In this document: in pieces, positions 46,962 to 55,290 of the stretch | How positions within the stretch are numbered: position 1 is the first letter of the stretch | Layout: the number at the start of each line of letters is the position of its first letter | DNA from: Arthrospiribacter ruber | GTDB lineage: Bacteria > Bacteroidota > Bacteroidia > Cytophagales > Cyclobacteriaceae | Assembly: GCF_019343195.1 (NCBI RefSeq) | Contig: NZ_RPHB01000001.1 | Span: 248,001 to 312,000 of the forward strand | Length of the DNA stretch: 64,000 nucleotides | Direction: 5' to 3' | Notes under the pieces: model-generated | What the model was told of the DNA's origin: nothing | What the model saw: the letters and a program-made list of their open reading frames with translations, nothing else | Database searches by the model: none | Program-made: the position numbers and the translations under genes

Positions 46962-47162
46962 ACAGTTAAATTTTAAAAATACCCATACCTTCAATCTTTA
47001 AAAGCTCTACTAATCTTATTGATCTGCTGTGACTTTGAAGAAAACGTAGTATCTTTAATTGTAAGAAATTTGTTACAAGTTTTTGAAAAAATTGATTTAA
47101 AGGGGTCAATTTTTCTGCTATCTGAGTAAATTAAGGTGAAGTTTAGTCCAAATATTACTAGT

Positions 47163-47588
47163 ATGGTAAAAGCACAGAAAATTATTCGAATTTTAAGAGA
47201 GTCAAGAGACTTCTCTCAAGAATATGTGTCCAATGTTTTAAATATTAGTCAAAAAACTTATTCAAACTTAGAATCAGGGAAAACTAAATTGACTTTAGAA
47301 AGAATCCAACAATTGGCAGAGTTTTACAATGTAAAGGCAGATTATTTTTTGTCAGAAGACTTACCGATAATTAATTACAATACAGGAGAATACAGCAGAT
47401 CTATCATATCTCCAAATAAATACAATGAAATCACGAAGAATAATTCTGAATTTTATGAAAGAATAATAAAGGAAAAAGATATTCAAATTAGTAATTTAAT
47501 TAAGGAATTAGAATCTTTAAAAAAAGATAAGGAGGAGCTTTTCTCGATAATAAAAAATATTAATAAAGTAGGGAAACATATACAATGA
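47163..47588 (+). CDS. XRE-family helix-turn-helix regulator with coiled-coil tail, ~141 aa
   Basis: The ATG at 47163 is preferred; a GTG at 47136 adds nine residues. The HTH is residues ~4-60 (IIRILRESRDFSQEYVSNVL, NISQKTYSNLESGKTKLTLE). A linker with INYNTGEYSRSI leads to a Glu/Lys-rich coiled coil (IKELESLKKDKEELF). The DNA is AT-rich. Its stop overlaps the start of the next gene by four bases (ATGA), so the two small regulators are co-translated. Confidence 0.82.
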   Translation: MVKAQKIIRILRESRDFSQEYVSNVLNISQKTYSNLESGKTKLTLERIQQLAEFYNVKADYFLSEDLPIINYNTGEYSRSIISPNKYNEITKNNSEFYERIIKEKDIQISNLIKELESLKKDKEELFSIIKNINKVGKHIQ

Positions 47589-47860
47589 GAAATACACTTT
47601 TAAAAAAATTACGTGAAGAGTTCAAGTATGATATTGACTTAGTGGCCGCAAAAATAGACCTTACTGAATCAGAATATTTGGAGATCGAAAATGGTATAAG
47701 GAAATTAGATATCCTACAGGCCGCAAAACTTGGTGATCTATATGACATCAATCCTAGCCACCTATTGGAACTTGCTGAAAGTATCAACTATAATATCGGG
47801 AGCTATAGTAGGACTATTTATACCGATAATTACATTGAATCAAAAGAAGAGAAAAATTAA
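47585..47860 (+). CDS. Small XRE-like regulator, 91 aa
   Basis: The N-terminal ~65 residues resemble a compact XRE HTH (LLKKLREEFKYDIDLVAAKI, LTESEYLEIENGIRKLD, AAKLGDLYDINPSHLL). The tail INYNIGSYSRTIYTDNYIES repeats the INYNxGxYSRxI motif of the upstream protein, but there is no coiled coil. Translationally coupled to that gene. The shared tail suggests a duplicated pair that interact or bind the same partner. Confidence 0.72.
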   Translation: MRNTLLKKLREEFKYDIDLVAAKIDLTESEYLEIENGIRKLDILQAAKLGDLYDINPSHLLELAESINYNIGSYSRTIYTDNYIESKEEKN

Positions 47861-48276
47861 GTAGTTGAAATAGAATTAAAGAATGCCAAAAAGTTGAGTT
47901 TAATAATGACAATTTAATTTTTGTAATTTCCTGCTTAAAAATTAAAGCACCTATTCTGTTTTATATGTTTATCCGGATCTTTGCACGTTGAACTTTAAGA
48001 ACCAAACCCTCATCTGTACTTCTAACTGTAAATTGAAACTTTGGAGGGTAGGCTGAATTTTCCCGTACGTACGGGAGGCCAGCGCAGGCCTTGAGCGTGG
48101 ATAGGATTCGAAATTCTTGATTTTTTGGCTACTTTTTCATCAAAGCCTGTCCCGAAAATCGGGAGAAAAAGTAGCTTTATATTAAAATCTTGATTAGAAT
48201 ATAGCAGAATGAACTGGTTGAATACAATAAATGGCTAAGTGATTTGGATACTCATACTGTTTTATTACAAACCCTC
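47861..48276. other. Gene-free region holding MITE copy 3
   Basis: About 100 bp of AT-rich sequence, then the miniature element 47964-48256 with its target duplications, directly followed by the 3' end of the minus-strand 426-aa gene at 48277. Confidence 0.7.
47964..48256. mobile_element. Miniature inverted-repeat element (TATGAGTATCCG family), copy 3
   Basis: 293 bp. The left end TATGTTTATCCG has two changes from the family terminus; the right end GGATACTCATA is intact. The octamer CTGTTTTA is directly repeated on both sides (47956-47963 and 48257-48264). It keeps the CCCGTACGTACGGG palindrome and the 48-nt hairpin (48128-48175). It lacks a ~23-nt hairpin that copies 1 and 2 carry between GGATAG and ATTCGAAATTC. 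The minus-strand frame seen in the other copies is broken here by a TAA. Confidence 0.88.
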
Positions 48277-49557
48277 TCAAAAATCAATAATTTCATACTT
48301 TTCTTCCAGTTTATTCATAAAACTCTCGAAGTCACCTGCATAGTGTGGCTTTAATACAGCCAATTTGTTGCATGTTTTTCTAAAGAAGGATGTCAATAAG
48401 TAGTCATTGAAACTGCCTAAGAGGTACTTGTGCAGCCAATTTGATTTTGGCCTTACAAAAAAAGCCAGGTCTGGATAATATAAGGTTTTTAGTTTTCCAT
48501 TGATCTTAAAGGCCAACTCTATCTGGAAATAATCTCCTTTGTCTATTCTTTTGATAACCAACTGAGGTCTTTCTTTTTTGAACTCACATGGATTCATCCA
48601 CGATCTATTGGGTTTCCTCTTTAAATTTTTCAACCCCATAGTATAGGCAAAGTATAAATGCTTTTGAGATTGGATGAGCTCATAGGCATGGTGCCATAAT
48701 ATGAAAAGTTTTTTTCCGTTTTCTAACTCCTCTTTATTTGGAACAAATTTATCCTTCCAGCCTACGTTACTGACAGGTGCCAATTCCCGCATTTTAAAAC
48801 AGATGTTTGTGAGCAGTTTTTGATTTTGACTTAGAATCAGTTCACTGCTATCATCTTCACTCAAATGAAAAGGAGAATAGTACTTGATTTTTTTTCTGTC
48901 TTTGGTAAGAATTCCAAGGAAAGGCACTAAAAATGGATAGTGATTGGAATGAATAGAACTCAGGTTTGTATCCGCTAAGGCAAATCCCATGACCTTGTCA
49001 GTGATTGGCAGTTCTTCCGGTAAGCTATTGAGAGGTTTGCCAGCTTTTGGAACTTCCTGATCATGCTGTAATTCTAGCAAGGTATCTCCTGGTTTGTAGA
49101 ATGATGGGTATTTAGGTTTTAAGTTGATGTCAAACCCTCTTCGATCATTGAAAATTTTCAAATACTTACTCCTTCCGGTATTGGGATCAAAGAAATCAGG
49201 CCAATAGTACTCTTTAAAGTTGGCTGTCTCAGAATAAACCATTTTGCCTAATATGGCATAATATGCATACCTGCTTAAGTAGGTTTGGTCTGTATCAAAA
49301 TTACAACTCACAAGAAGCTCTTCCCTTGTAACTTTTAGATAGACTAGTTTTTTTGGTTCATCCGGCACCTTCACTGAAACCGTGAGTAATTCATTTTTAA
49401 AGCTCAATATTTTTATTTCAATTTGATAGAAGTTAGCAGGCTTTCTGAAATTTGAATGTGCATTCAATGTATTTAAAGAAAGTCGAAAAGTATTTTTTTC
49501 AAATGGTAGCCTGAAGAACCTCTTTTCATCGATATTTTGAATTTGCTGTTGATCCAT
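48277..49557 (-). CDS. Large protein of unknown function, 426 aa
   Basis: I do not recognise the family. The product is soluble, Lys- and aromatic-rich, without signal peptide, membrane helix or an obvious NTP-binding motif. Blocks that look conserved in style are LVYLKVTREELLVSCNFDTD, MGFALADTNLSSIHSNHYPF, FLVPFLGILTKDRKKIKYYS and LFILWHHAYELIQSQKHLYF. The order of beta-rich segments faintly recalls the poorly conserved N-terminal region of Bacteroidota SNF2-type helicases, but there is no helicase core and I do not rely on this. It stands alone on the minus strand, between a miniature element and a divergent XRE gene. Confidence 0.65.
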   Translation of the reverse strand: MDQQQIQNIDEKRFFRLPFEKNTFRLSLNTLNAHSNFRKPANFYQIEIKILSFKNELLTVSVKVPDEPKKLVYLKVTREELLVSCNFDTDQTYLSRYAYYAILGKMVYSETANFKEYYWPDFFDPNTGRSKYLKIFNDRRGFDINLKPKYPSFYKPGDTLLELQHDQEVPKAGKPLNSLPEELPITDKVMGFALADTNLSSIHSNHYPFLVPFLGILTKDRKKIKYYSPFHLSEDDSSELILSQNQKLLTNICFKMRELAPVSNVGWKDKFVPNKEELENGKKLFILWHHAYELIQSQKHLYFAYTMGLKNLKRKPNRSWMNPCEFKKERPQLVIKRIDKGDYFQIELAFKINGKLKTLYYPDLAFFVRPKSNWLHKYLLGSFNDYLLTSFFRKTCNKLAVLKPHYAGDFESFMNKLEEKYEIIDF

Positions 49558-49682
49558 TTTACTTTCATTTATTCAGACACCCAATTTTGGGAAACAGCAT
49601 GGGATAAAATATTCTAAAACAGCATATTGTAGTTAAAAATGTGAATATATTATTCCGATTTTCTAGGGTATAAGCAATAAAA

Positions 49683-49690
49683 TATCTTTG
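49683..49690 (+). promoter_or_regulatory. Candidate -7 promoter element for the XRE gene at 49769
   Basis: TATCTTTG matches TAnnTTTG. No good -33 TTTG is found 19-21 bp upstream, so this is only half of the consensus. Transcription would begin about 70 bases before the ATG. Confidence 0.35.
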
Positions 49691-49768
49691 TTTAACTGAG
49701 TAATTCGGTTTTTTTTAATGGACACATCCAAGAGAAATCATTAACTTAGTCATACATAAATCAGCACC

Positions 49769-50191
49769 ATGAAAGAAAGCATTCATCACGGAAGAAATAT
49801 CAAGCGTTTTAGAGAAATGATGGGTATCAAGCAAGAGGTATTGGCCATTGAACTGGGAGAGGACTGGACTCAAAAAAAGGTCAGTATTCTGGAGCAAAAA
49901 GAACAGATCGAGGAGGAATTACTCCGCCAAGTAGCAGAAGTGCTCAAAGTTCCTGCTGAGGCCATCAAGAGTTTTACAGAGGAGGCAGCTTTCAATATTA
50001 TATCAAATACATATAATAATGAAAGTAATGACCAATCCACATTAATAGCCAGCTCAGTAAATTATCAGCCTAATTTTAACCCTTTAGATAAGTTGATTGA
50101 AGTATTCGAAGAAAACAAAAAGTTGTACGAGCGCTTGCTGGAGTCCGAGAAGGAGAAGGTGGAGCTGTTAAAAAAGCTGTTGGATAAATAA
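49769..50191 (+). CDS. XRE-family helix-turn-helix regulator with coiled-coil tail, 140 aa
   Basis: HTH at residues ~5-62 (NIKRFREMMGIKQEVLAIEL, LGEDWTQKKVSILEQKEQIE, VAEVLKVPAEAIKSF). A polar linker (AAFNIISNTYNNESNDQST ... SVNYQPNFNPLDKLIEV) leads to a strong coiled coil (ENKKLYERLLESEKEKVELL). This layout is common among small Bacteroidota regulators. Its linker and coiled coil resemble those of the 47163 product. It is divergent from the 426-aa gene, with 211 bp between the two starts. Confidence 0.85.
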   Translation: MKESIHHGRNIKRFREMMGIKQEVLAIELGEDWTQKKVSILEQKEQIEEELLRQVAEVLKVPAEAIKSFTEEAAFNIISNTYNNESNDQSTLIASSVNYQPNFNPLDKLIEVFEENKKLYERLLESEKEKVELLKKLLDK

Positions 50192-51890
50192 GGTGAGAGG
50201 AGGGAGGGGAGAGTGAATAGTGAGGAGTGAAGAGTGAAGAGTGAAGAGTGGAGAGTGAGGAGTGAGGAGTGGAGAGTGAAGAGTGAGGAGTGGAGAGTGA
50301 GTAGTGAATAGATTTACGAGTTACGAATTACGATTTACGAGGGGCAGAGCTAAGAGATGTTAAAATGTATTAGGGAACTGGGTATTTTGGAATATCGAAT
50401 TTCGAACAATGAATATCGAATGATGAAGTTGTTAGTGATTAGTGAAAAATGATTAAGGGTTAAAGGTTAAGCGTTAAGCGATTTTGATAGGCAAGAGAGA
50501 GCTGTTTGTGGAGACACTAACAGGGGCCGGAAGGGCCGTCCCTAGAGGACGGAATAGACCCTCAACCGTTATTTTTTTCTACCAATGGGTTGTGCCTCTG
50601 GCACAAGAGGATTTTAGATTGTTGATTTAAGATTCTAGATTGAAAAACACATAACAACCAATTCCCCATCATGAACAAATTGGTGCGGTATCAACTGATC
50701 CAATTCATCAAACCCACTCCTTGCCTCTACGTGCCTCCGTGGCAAAAATTGGCCTCAGTTTTAAGATTACTAATCCACATCCCTTCTGCGGGAAAAGGTT
50801 TAATTGTGTAATTGTTTAATTGATGAATTGATGAGGGGGAGGTTGTTGAGGGTTAAATGAAAAGGAGGAAGGATGAAGGATGAGGGATGAGACCTGTCCG
50901 ACTGTTCATCAAGGGGGGGAGGAGATGGAGTGGAGAGTGAGGAGTGAAGAGTGAGTAGTGAATAGTGAGGAGTGAATAGGTTTACGAGTTACGAATTACG
51001 ATTTACGAGGGGCAGAGCTAAGAGATGTTAAAATGTATTAGGGAACTGGGTATTTTGGAATAACGAATTTCGAAAAATGAATACCGAATGATGAAGTTGT
51101 TAGTGATTAGTGAAAAATGATTAAGGGTTAAAGGTTAAGCGTTTAGCGAATTTGATGGGCAAGAGAGAGCTGTTAGTGGAGACACTAACAGGGGCCGGAA
51201 CTGGATATTGGTGAATACTTATGGATACTAAACAAATACATCATTTCTTCTTAAAAGCGAAGCTTTATCTGTGTAGATCTGTAAGATCTGTGGTTATTTT
51301 TAATTGATAATGGGGGGTGCCAATTTCCGCCGTGCTTTAGCCGGCGGTCTGGTCCATGGGGATCAATCCCCTTCGACTTTAGTCGAAAATCTGCGTCATC
51401 AGCGTGATCTGCGGGAGAAAAAAAGTGAAGAGTGAGGAGTGGATAGTGAATAGTGAGCAGTGGATAGTGAGTAGTGAGCAGTGGATAGTGAATAGTGGGT
51501 AGTGAACAGTTAAAAGTTAAACGTTAAATGGGGAGGCTTGCCTTAATCTGGTTGCCACTTTTCTTCATGGATAATATCGAATTTTGAATATCGAACAATG
51601 AATAATGAAGTAGGGATCTCATCTTATGTCTAGCGTCTTATGTCTTATATCCTATTTTACGTCTTCAAACTTCGGATTACAAATCCATTTTATCTGAACT
51701 TCGGAATTACAAATCCCGAAGAGCGGAATTACAAATCCCGAAGAGTGAAGGAAAAAACTCAAGGGTTGGCGAAGTCCCAAATCTAAAATCTAAAATCTAA
51801 AATCTAAGGTCTAAGATCTAAAATCCAATTTAATGTTGCTCTTTCTGTCTTCCGCAAGGACCTGAATGGGCTGTGAATTGTAATTCGGTA
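50192..51890. repeat. Largest repeat island, before the OmpA-like gene
   Basis: No credible gene in about 1.7 kb. In order: purine words (GAGTGAAGAGTGAGGAGTGG) to ~50310; a ~170-bp block 50331-50500; palindrome 50502-50523; the right arm of the long inverted repeat 50533-50812; purine words; a second ~170-bp block 50999-51169; palindrome 51170-51191; module C 51252-51417; more GTGAATAGTGAGCAGTGG words; and TTCGGATTACAAATCC units at ~51665-51745. Two nearly identical halves (from ~50331 and ~50999) show an internal duplication. Confidence 0.78.
50533..50812 (+). repeat. Long inverted repeat, right arm (partner 14540-14830)
   Basis: This begins GGGCCGTCCCTAGAGGACGG and ends in an AATTAAACCTTTTCCCGCAG-type string (in inverse reading). 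It is the inverted counterpart of 14540-14830, with only scattered differences. The central ~170 bp (GAACAAATTGGTGCGGTATC ... TGCCTCCGTGGC) has no other copy that I see in the window. Confidence 0.85.
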
Positions 51891-51897
51891 CCTGTTT

Positions 51898-51928
51898 TTT
51901 GCATGTCACAAATTTGTTCTTAGATTTG
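51898..51928 (+). promoter_or_regulatory. Consensus Bacteroidota promoter of the OmpA-like gene
   Basis: TTTG at 51898-51901 and TAGATTTG at 51921-51928 match the -33 and -7 consensus elements exactly, with the ideal 19-bp spacer. Transcription would start near 51935, leaving a ~175-base leader before the ATG at 52111. Confidence 0.75.
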
Positions 51929-52110
51929 TTTGCAAAATCACCCCAACATTGCATAGCGGCTAGTAATCATGTGACACAGAATCAAATTGGTTGTTATCCA
52001 CACAGGTTTAAACATCTTTGGGTAAGCTAAAATCATGTTGATTCTCCCGATTCCATACAAAGTCACTTCCATATCCAAAGCAATTTAGGGGCTTGAAAAC
52101 TAAAATTTCA

Positions 52111-53409
52111 ATGATGAAAAATTTCCTATTAGCAGTATTGTGTTTGGTAAGCGTCAGTTTTGGGGTACAGGCACAAGAGGATTATAACAGATGGTCTTTG
52201 GAAGTAAACGGAGGGTTCAATAAACCTATGGCGCCTTTAACTCCTGGTTTTTTAAGTCCGACACTGAACTTGGGGCATGTGGGTTTCGGTGCAAGGTACA
52301 TGTTCAATGAAAAATTTGGGCTTATGGGAGATGCCGGTTTTGGGAGGTTTAGGGAAGCAAGAGGGAATTCCCCTGAATTCGTCACGGATTATGCCAGGTT
52401 CAATGCACAGGGGATACTCAATTTAGGGAGATTGTTTGAATTTGAATCATTTACCCAAAGACTTGGATTACTATTTCATGCAGGTCCTGGAATCGGCTGG
52501 TTTACCAATGATGATAGGCCTACTTTGGATTTCAACAGAGACTACCTTTACCATATAAGCGGAGGATTTACAGGACAGGTTAAACTGAATGAAAGGTTTG
52601 CTTTGTTAGGGGATATCAGCGTTCACTTCAACGGCAGGCAGCGATATACTTTTGATGGAAGAAGTTTTATTATTCCTCCTTTAGCAGAACCTGATGATAT
52701 AAGGTTGGCCCACACGACGGGTACTTGGTGGACTGGTACTTTAGGCTTGGCCTATTACCTAGGGAAAGCAGATACCCATGCAGACTGGTATTTGCCGGGT
52801 GAAAAGTATGCTACAAAGGAAGAATTGGCCGCCCAGATGGGAGAAATCAGAAATATGCTAAAAGATTCCGACGGGGATGGAGTGCCGGATTATATAGACC
52901 AGGAACCCAATACTCCTGCTGGAGCAAGAGTAGATCCACTAGGAAGGACATTGGATTCCGATGGTGACGGAATTCCGGATCACTTGGACAAGTGCCCATT
53001 TGTGCCGGGGCCAGCTTCTAATGATGGCTGCCCCATAGATGAAGTGGAGGAGATTGACTATTTTAAGAAGGCGATCAATGAGGGCTACCTCAACGTTTAT
53101 TTTGCCTTTGACTCTTCCAGGCCTTTGGCTTATTCCACTTCAGCTGTAAGTTTTGTTTCGAATTTTCTAAAAAGAAATCCGGGTGTTAATATCAAGGTAA
53201 AAGGTTATGCAGATGAACTTGGCCCGGAAGACTATAATATGAAACTTTCAGAAAAGCGTGCAAAATCAGTGGTAGATTTGTTGATAGCGACTGGTATTGC
53301 AGAAGCTAGAATAAGCCATCAGGGTTACGGTGAAGACACTTCTGTAGACAAATCCTCAGCAGAGGCCAGACAATTGGCAAGGAGGGTCAGTTTTGAGGTA
53401 GAGAATTAG
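52111..53409 (+). CDS. OmpA-family outer membrane protein with TSP3-type calcium repeats
   Basis: About 432 residues from the ATG at 52111, which gives the signal peptide MMKNFLLAVLCLVSVSFGVQAQ; the frame also holds a TTG at 52093. Residues ~25-230 form an eight-stranded-type beta-barrel with an outer-membrane protein pattern. TSP3-like Asp-rich repeats follow (DSDGDGVPDYIDQ, DSDGDGIPDHLDKCP), then a C-terminal OmpA domain (NVYFAFDSSRPLAY, KGYADELGPEDYNMKLSEKR, ARRVSFEVEN) that binds peptidoglycan. The gene has a consensus promoter and ends 82 bp before the PglE-like gene. It is probably a major surface protein that ties the outer membrane to the wall. Confidence 0.9.
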   Translation: MMKNFLLAVLCLVSVSFGVQAQEDYNRWSLEVNGGFNKPMAPLTPGFLSPTLNLGHVGFGARYMFNEKFGLMGDAGFGRFREARGNSPEFVTDYARFNAQGILNLGRLFEFESFTQRLGLLFHAGPGIGWFTNDDRPTLDFNRDYLYHISGGFTGQVKLNERFALLGDISVHFNGRQRYTFDGRSFIIPPLAEPDDIRLAHTTGTWWTGTLGLAYYLGKADTHADWYLPGEKYATKEELAAQMGEIRNMLKDSDGDGVPDYIDQEPNTPAGARVDPLGRTLDSDGDGIPDHLDKCPFVPGPASNDGCPIDEVEEIDYFKKAINEGYLNVYFAFDSSRPLAYSTSAVSFVSNFLKRNPGVNIKVKGYADELGPEDYNMKLSEKRAKSVVDLLIATGIAEARISHQGYGEDTSVDKSSAEARQLARRVSFEVEN

Positions 53410-53491
53410 GTTATAGTATGAAGTTTTCGCTTTTGGGCTTGTTTGCTACTTAAAAGTTTATGTTATTTAAAGTGCTTAAGCCCAATAATTA

Positions 53492-54640
53492 ATGAAAGCA
53501 CCCATTCTATTGTCTGCGCCTGTATTTGATGGCAGGGAACATGAGTATATTCAAAAAGCATTGAATACAGGTTTTATTGCTACAAATGGGTCCTTTATTC
53601 CAAAATTTGAGAGGAAACTTGCATCCAGGCTCAAAACCCATCAGGTATCAGTTGTTAATTCCGGCACTTCTGCCCTGCATTTGTCACTGATTTTAGCAGG
53701 TGTATCCAAAGGAGACGAGGTTATTTGCCAGTCATTTACATTCTGTGCTTCTGCCAATCCTATTTTGTATTTAGGAGCTGTTCCTATTTTTGTAGACTCA
53801 GAGGCTGAAACCTGGAATATATGCCCGGAAATTCTTGAAGATACGATTTTAAGCCGCTTATCTAAAGGTAAGAAGCCAAAAGCAGTTGTTGTGGTGGATC
53901 TTTTTGGTATGCCCTCCAAGTACGAGGATATTTTAAAAATCGCAAATAGGTATGGAATTACTGTTATTGAAGATGCTGCTGAAGCAGTAGGGTCTACCTA
54001 TCACGGCAGGCCTTGTGGCGTTTTTGGGAACATTGGAGTTTTCTCTTTCAATGGGAATAAGATTATTACTACAGGTGGAGGGGGAGCAATCGTATCTTCT
54101 GATACTGAGGTGTTGGCCAAAGCCAAATTTCTTTCCATGCAGGCAAGGGAAGATTTTCATTATTATGAGCACAATGAGGTAGGCTACAATTACAGAATGA
54201 ATAATATGGCTGCTGGAATAGGTTTGGCACAAATTGATAAGCTTGACCAAAAGATCAGTAAAAGAAGGAGCATATTCCAAAGATATCAGGAGATGTTAGG
54301 TAATTGTAATGGGATAAGCTTTTTGGAAGAGCCTGATGGGGTATTTTGTAACAGGTGGTTGACCAATATATTAATTGATGAGGAAGTCACAGGGTTTAGT
54401 AATGATGATATCCGGAAGAGATTACTGGAAATGAAAATAGAAAGTAGGTTTTTGTGGAAACCATTGCACATGCAGCCTGTTTTTCTTGATTTTCCTTATT
54501 ATGGAGGAAATGTTTGTTCTAGCTTATTTTATAAGGGTTTGTGCCTTCCTTCCTCCGAAAATCTGTCTTTGGATGAGCAGGAAATGATTGTTAAGGTTAT
54601 TTTAAAGCAATATAAAGTCAAAAGGAGTATTAGGATTTGA
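53492..54640 (+). CDS. DegT/DnrJ/EryC1 aminotransferase, PglE-like
   Basis: 382 residues of the PLP-dependent sugar aminotransferase family. Motifs: VSVVNSGTSALHLSLILAGV, CQSFTFCASANPILYLGAVP, VIEDAAEAVGSTYHG with the cofactor Asp, and SFNGNKIITTGGGGAIVSS with the Schiff-base Lys near residue 189. C-terminal VGYNYRMNNMAAGIGLAQ is conserved. It would transfer an amino group to the 4-keto group of UDP-4-keto-6-deoxy-GlcNAc, the PglE step of N,N'-diacetylbacillosamine synthesis. The PglD-like and PglF-like genes follow in the same direction. The exact sugar is inferred from this trio. Confidence 0.9.
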   Translation: MKAPILLSAPVFDGREHEYIQKALNTGFIATNGSFIPKFERKLASRLKTHQVSVVNSGTSALHLSLILAGVSKGDEVICQSFTFCASANPILYLGAVPIFVDSEAETWNICPEILEDTILSRLSKGKKPKAVVVVDLFGMPSKYEDILKIANRYGITVIEDAAEAVGSTYHGRPCGVFGNIGVFSFNGNKIITTGGGGAIVSSDTEVLAKAKFLSMQAREDFHYYEHNEVGYNYRMNNMAAGIGLAQIDKLDQKISKRRSIFQRYQEMLGNCNGISFLEEPDGVFCNRWLTNILIDEEVTGFSNDDIRKRLLEMKIESRFLWKPLHMQPVFLDFPYYGGNVCSSLFYKGLCLPSSENLSLDEQEMIVKVILKQYKVKRSIRI

Positions 54641-54652
54641 TGAATTGCAAGA

Positions 54653-55240
54653 ATGGTTATAGTTGGAGCTTCAGGGCACGGTAAGGTGATATTTGAAATT
54701 GTAAAGGGCAGGGAACCTGTTGAAGCATTTTATGATGATAGCCCTCCTTGTCAATTTTTGTTTGATGTTCCTGTTAAAAAATTGGATATAGAACTTTGGA
54801 CGAAGAAAAAAGCTGGAATAGTGGCCATTGGAGATAATTCAAGCCGTGAAAGAATTGTCAAAAGAATCGGGAATAAAATGGATTTTGTGAACATAATTCA
54901 TGATTCAGCAATAGTATCGGCATATGCTCAGATTGGGGAAGGTTGCGTGATGATGGAAAGAAGCATTTTAAAGGTTGGTAGTGAATTAGGGAACCATGTG
55001 ATTGTTAATACTGCTGCTTCTATTGATCATGATTGTATTCTTGGAGATTTCGTTCATATAGCTCCGGGCGCCATATTGTGTGGAGGAGTTTACATTGGCA
55101 AGGGAACATTGGTTGGAGCAGGGTCAGTGCTTTTGCCAGGAATAAAGATCGGAAGTAGGGTGGTGATTGGGGCTGGATCGGTGGTTCATAAGGATATTTC
55201 TGATGGTTTGAAATGGATCGGGCATGGCTTGGCAACTTGA
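54653..55240 (+). CDS. NeuD/PglD-type sugar O/N-acetyltransferase
   Basis: 195 residues. The N-terminal part (MVIVGASGHGKVIFEIVKG) is the NeuD/PglD Rossmann-like substrate domain. The C-terminal part is a left-handed beta-helix of hexapeptide repeats (IGEGCVMMERSILKVGSELG, IVNTAASIDHDCILGDFVHI, GVYIGKGTLVGAGSVLLPGI). His near SIDHDC matches the catalytic His of PglD. It would acetylate the 4-amino group of UDP-4-amino-sugar to give the diacetyl form. It starts 12 bases after the aminotransferase gene, so the two are co-transcribed. Confidence 0.9.
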   Translation: MVIVGASGHGKVIFEIVKGREPVEAFYDDSPPCQFLFDVPVKKLDIELWTKKKAGIVAIGDNSSRERIVKRIGNKMDFVNIIHDSAIVSAYAQIGEGCVMMERSILKVGSELGNHVIVNTAASIDHDCILGDFVHIAPGAILCGGVYIGKGTLVGAGSVLLPGIKIGSRVVIGAGSVVHKDISDGLKWIGHGLAT

Positions 55241-55255
55241 GTTAAAGATGGATAG

Positions 55256-55290
55256 GAAAAGCTAAATTTTGCTTTTCAAAGTCTTTTTCC
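55256..55290 (+). terminator. Weak terminator-like hairpin after the PglD-like gene
   Basis: GAAAAGC pairs with GCTTTTC across an AT-rich loop (55256-55277), followed after four bases by a TCTTTTTCCC run. It is weak, but the 200-bp gap to the next gene supports a boundary. Confidence 0.4.

Noticed and set aside
50192-50310. Tandem-looking GTGAAGAGTGAGGAGTGGA words resembling a CRISPR or satellite array
   Set aside because: Unit length varies, there are no constant repeat and spacer lengths, and no cas genes occur nearby. They are low-complexity repeat words shared with other islands.
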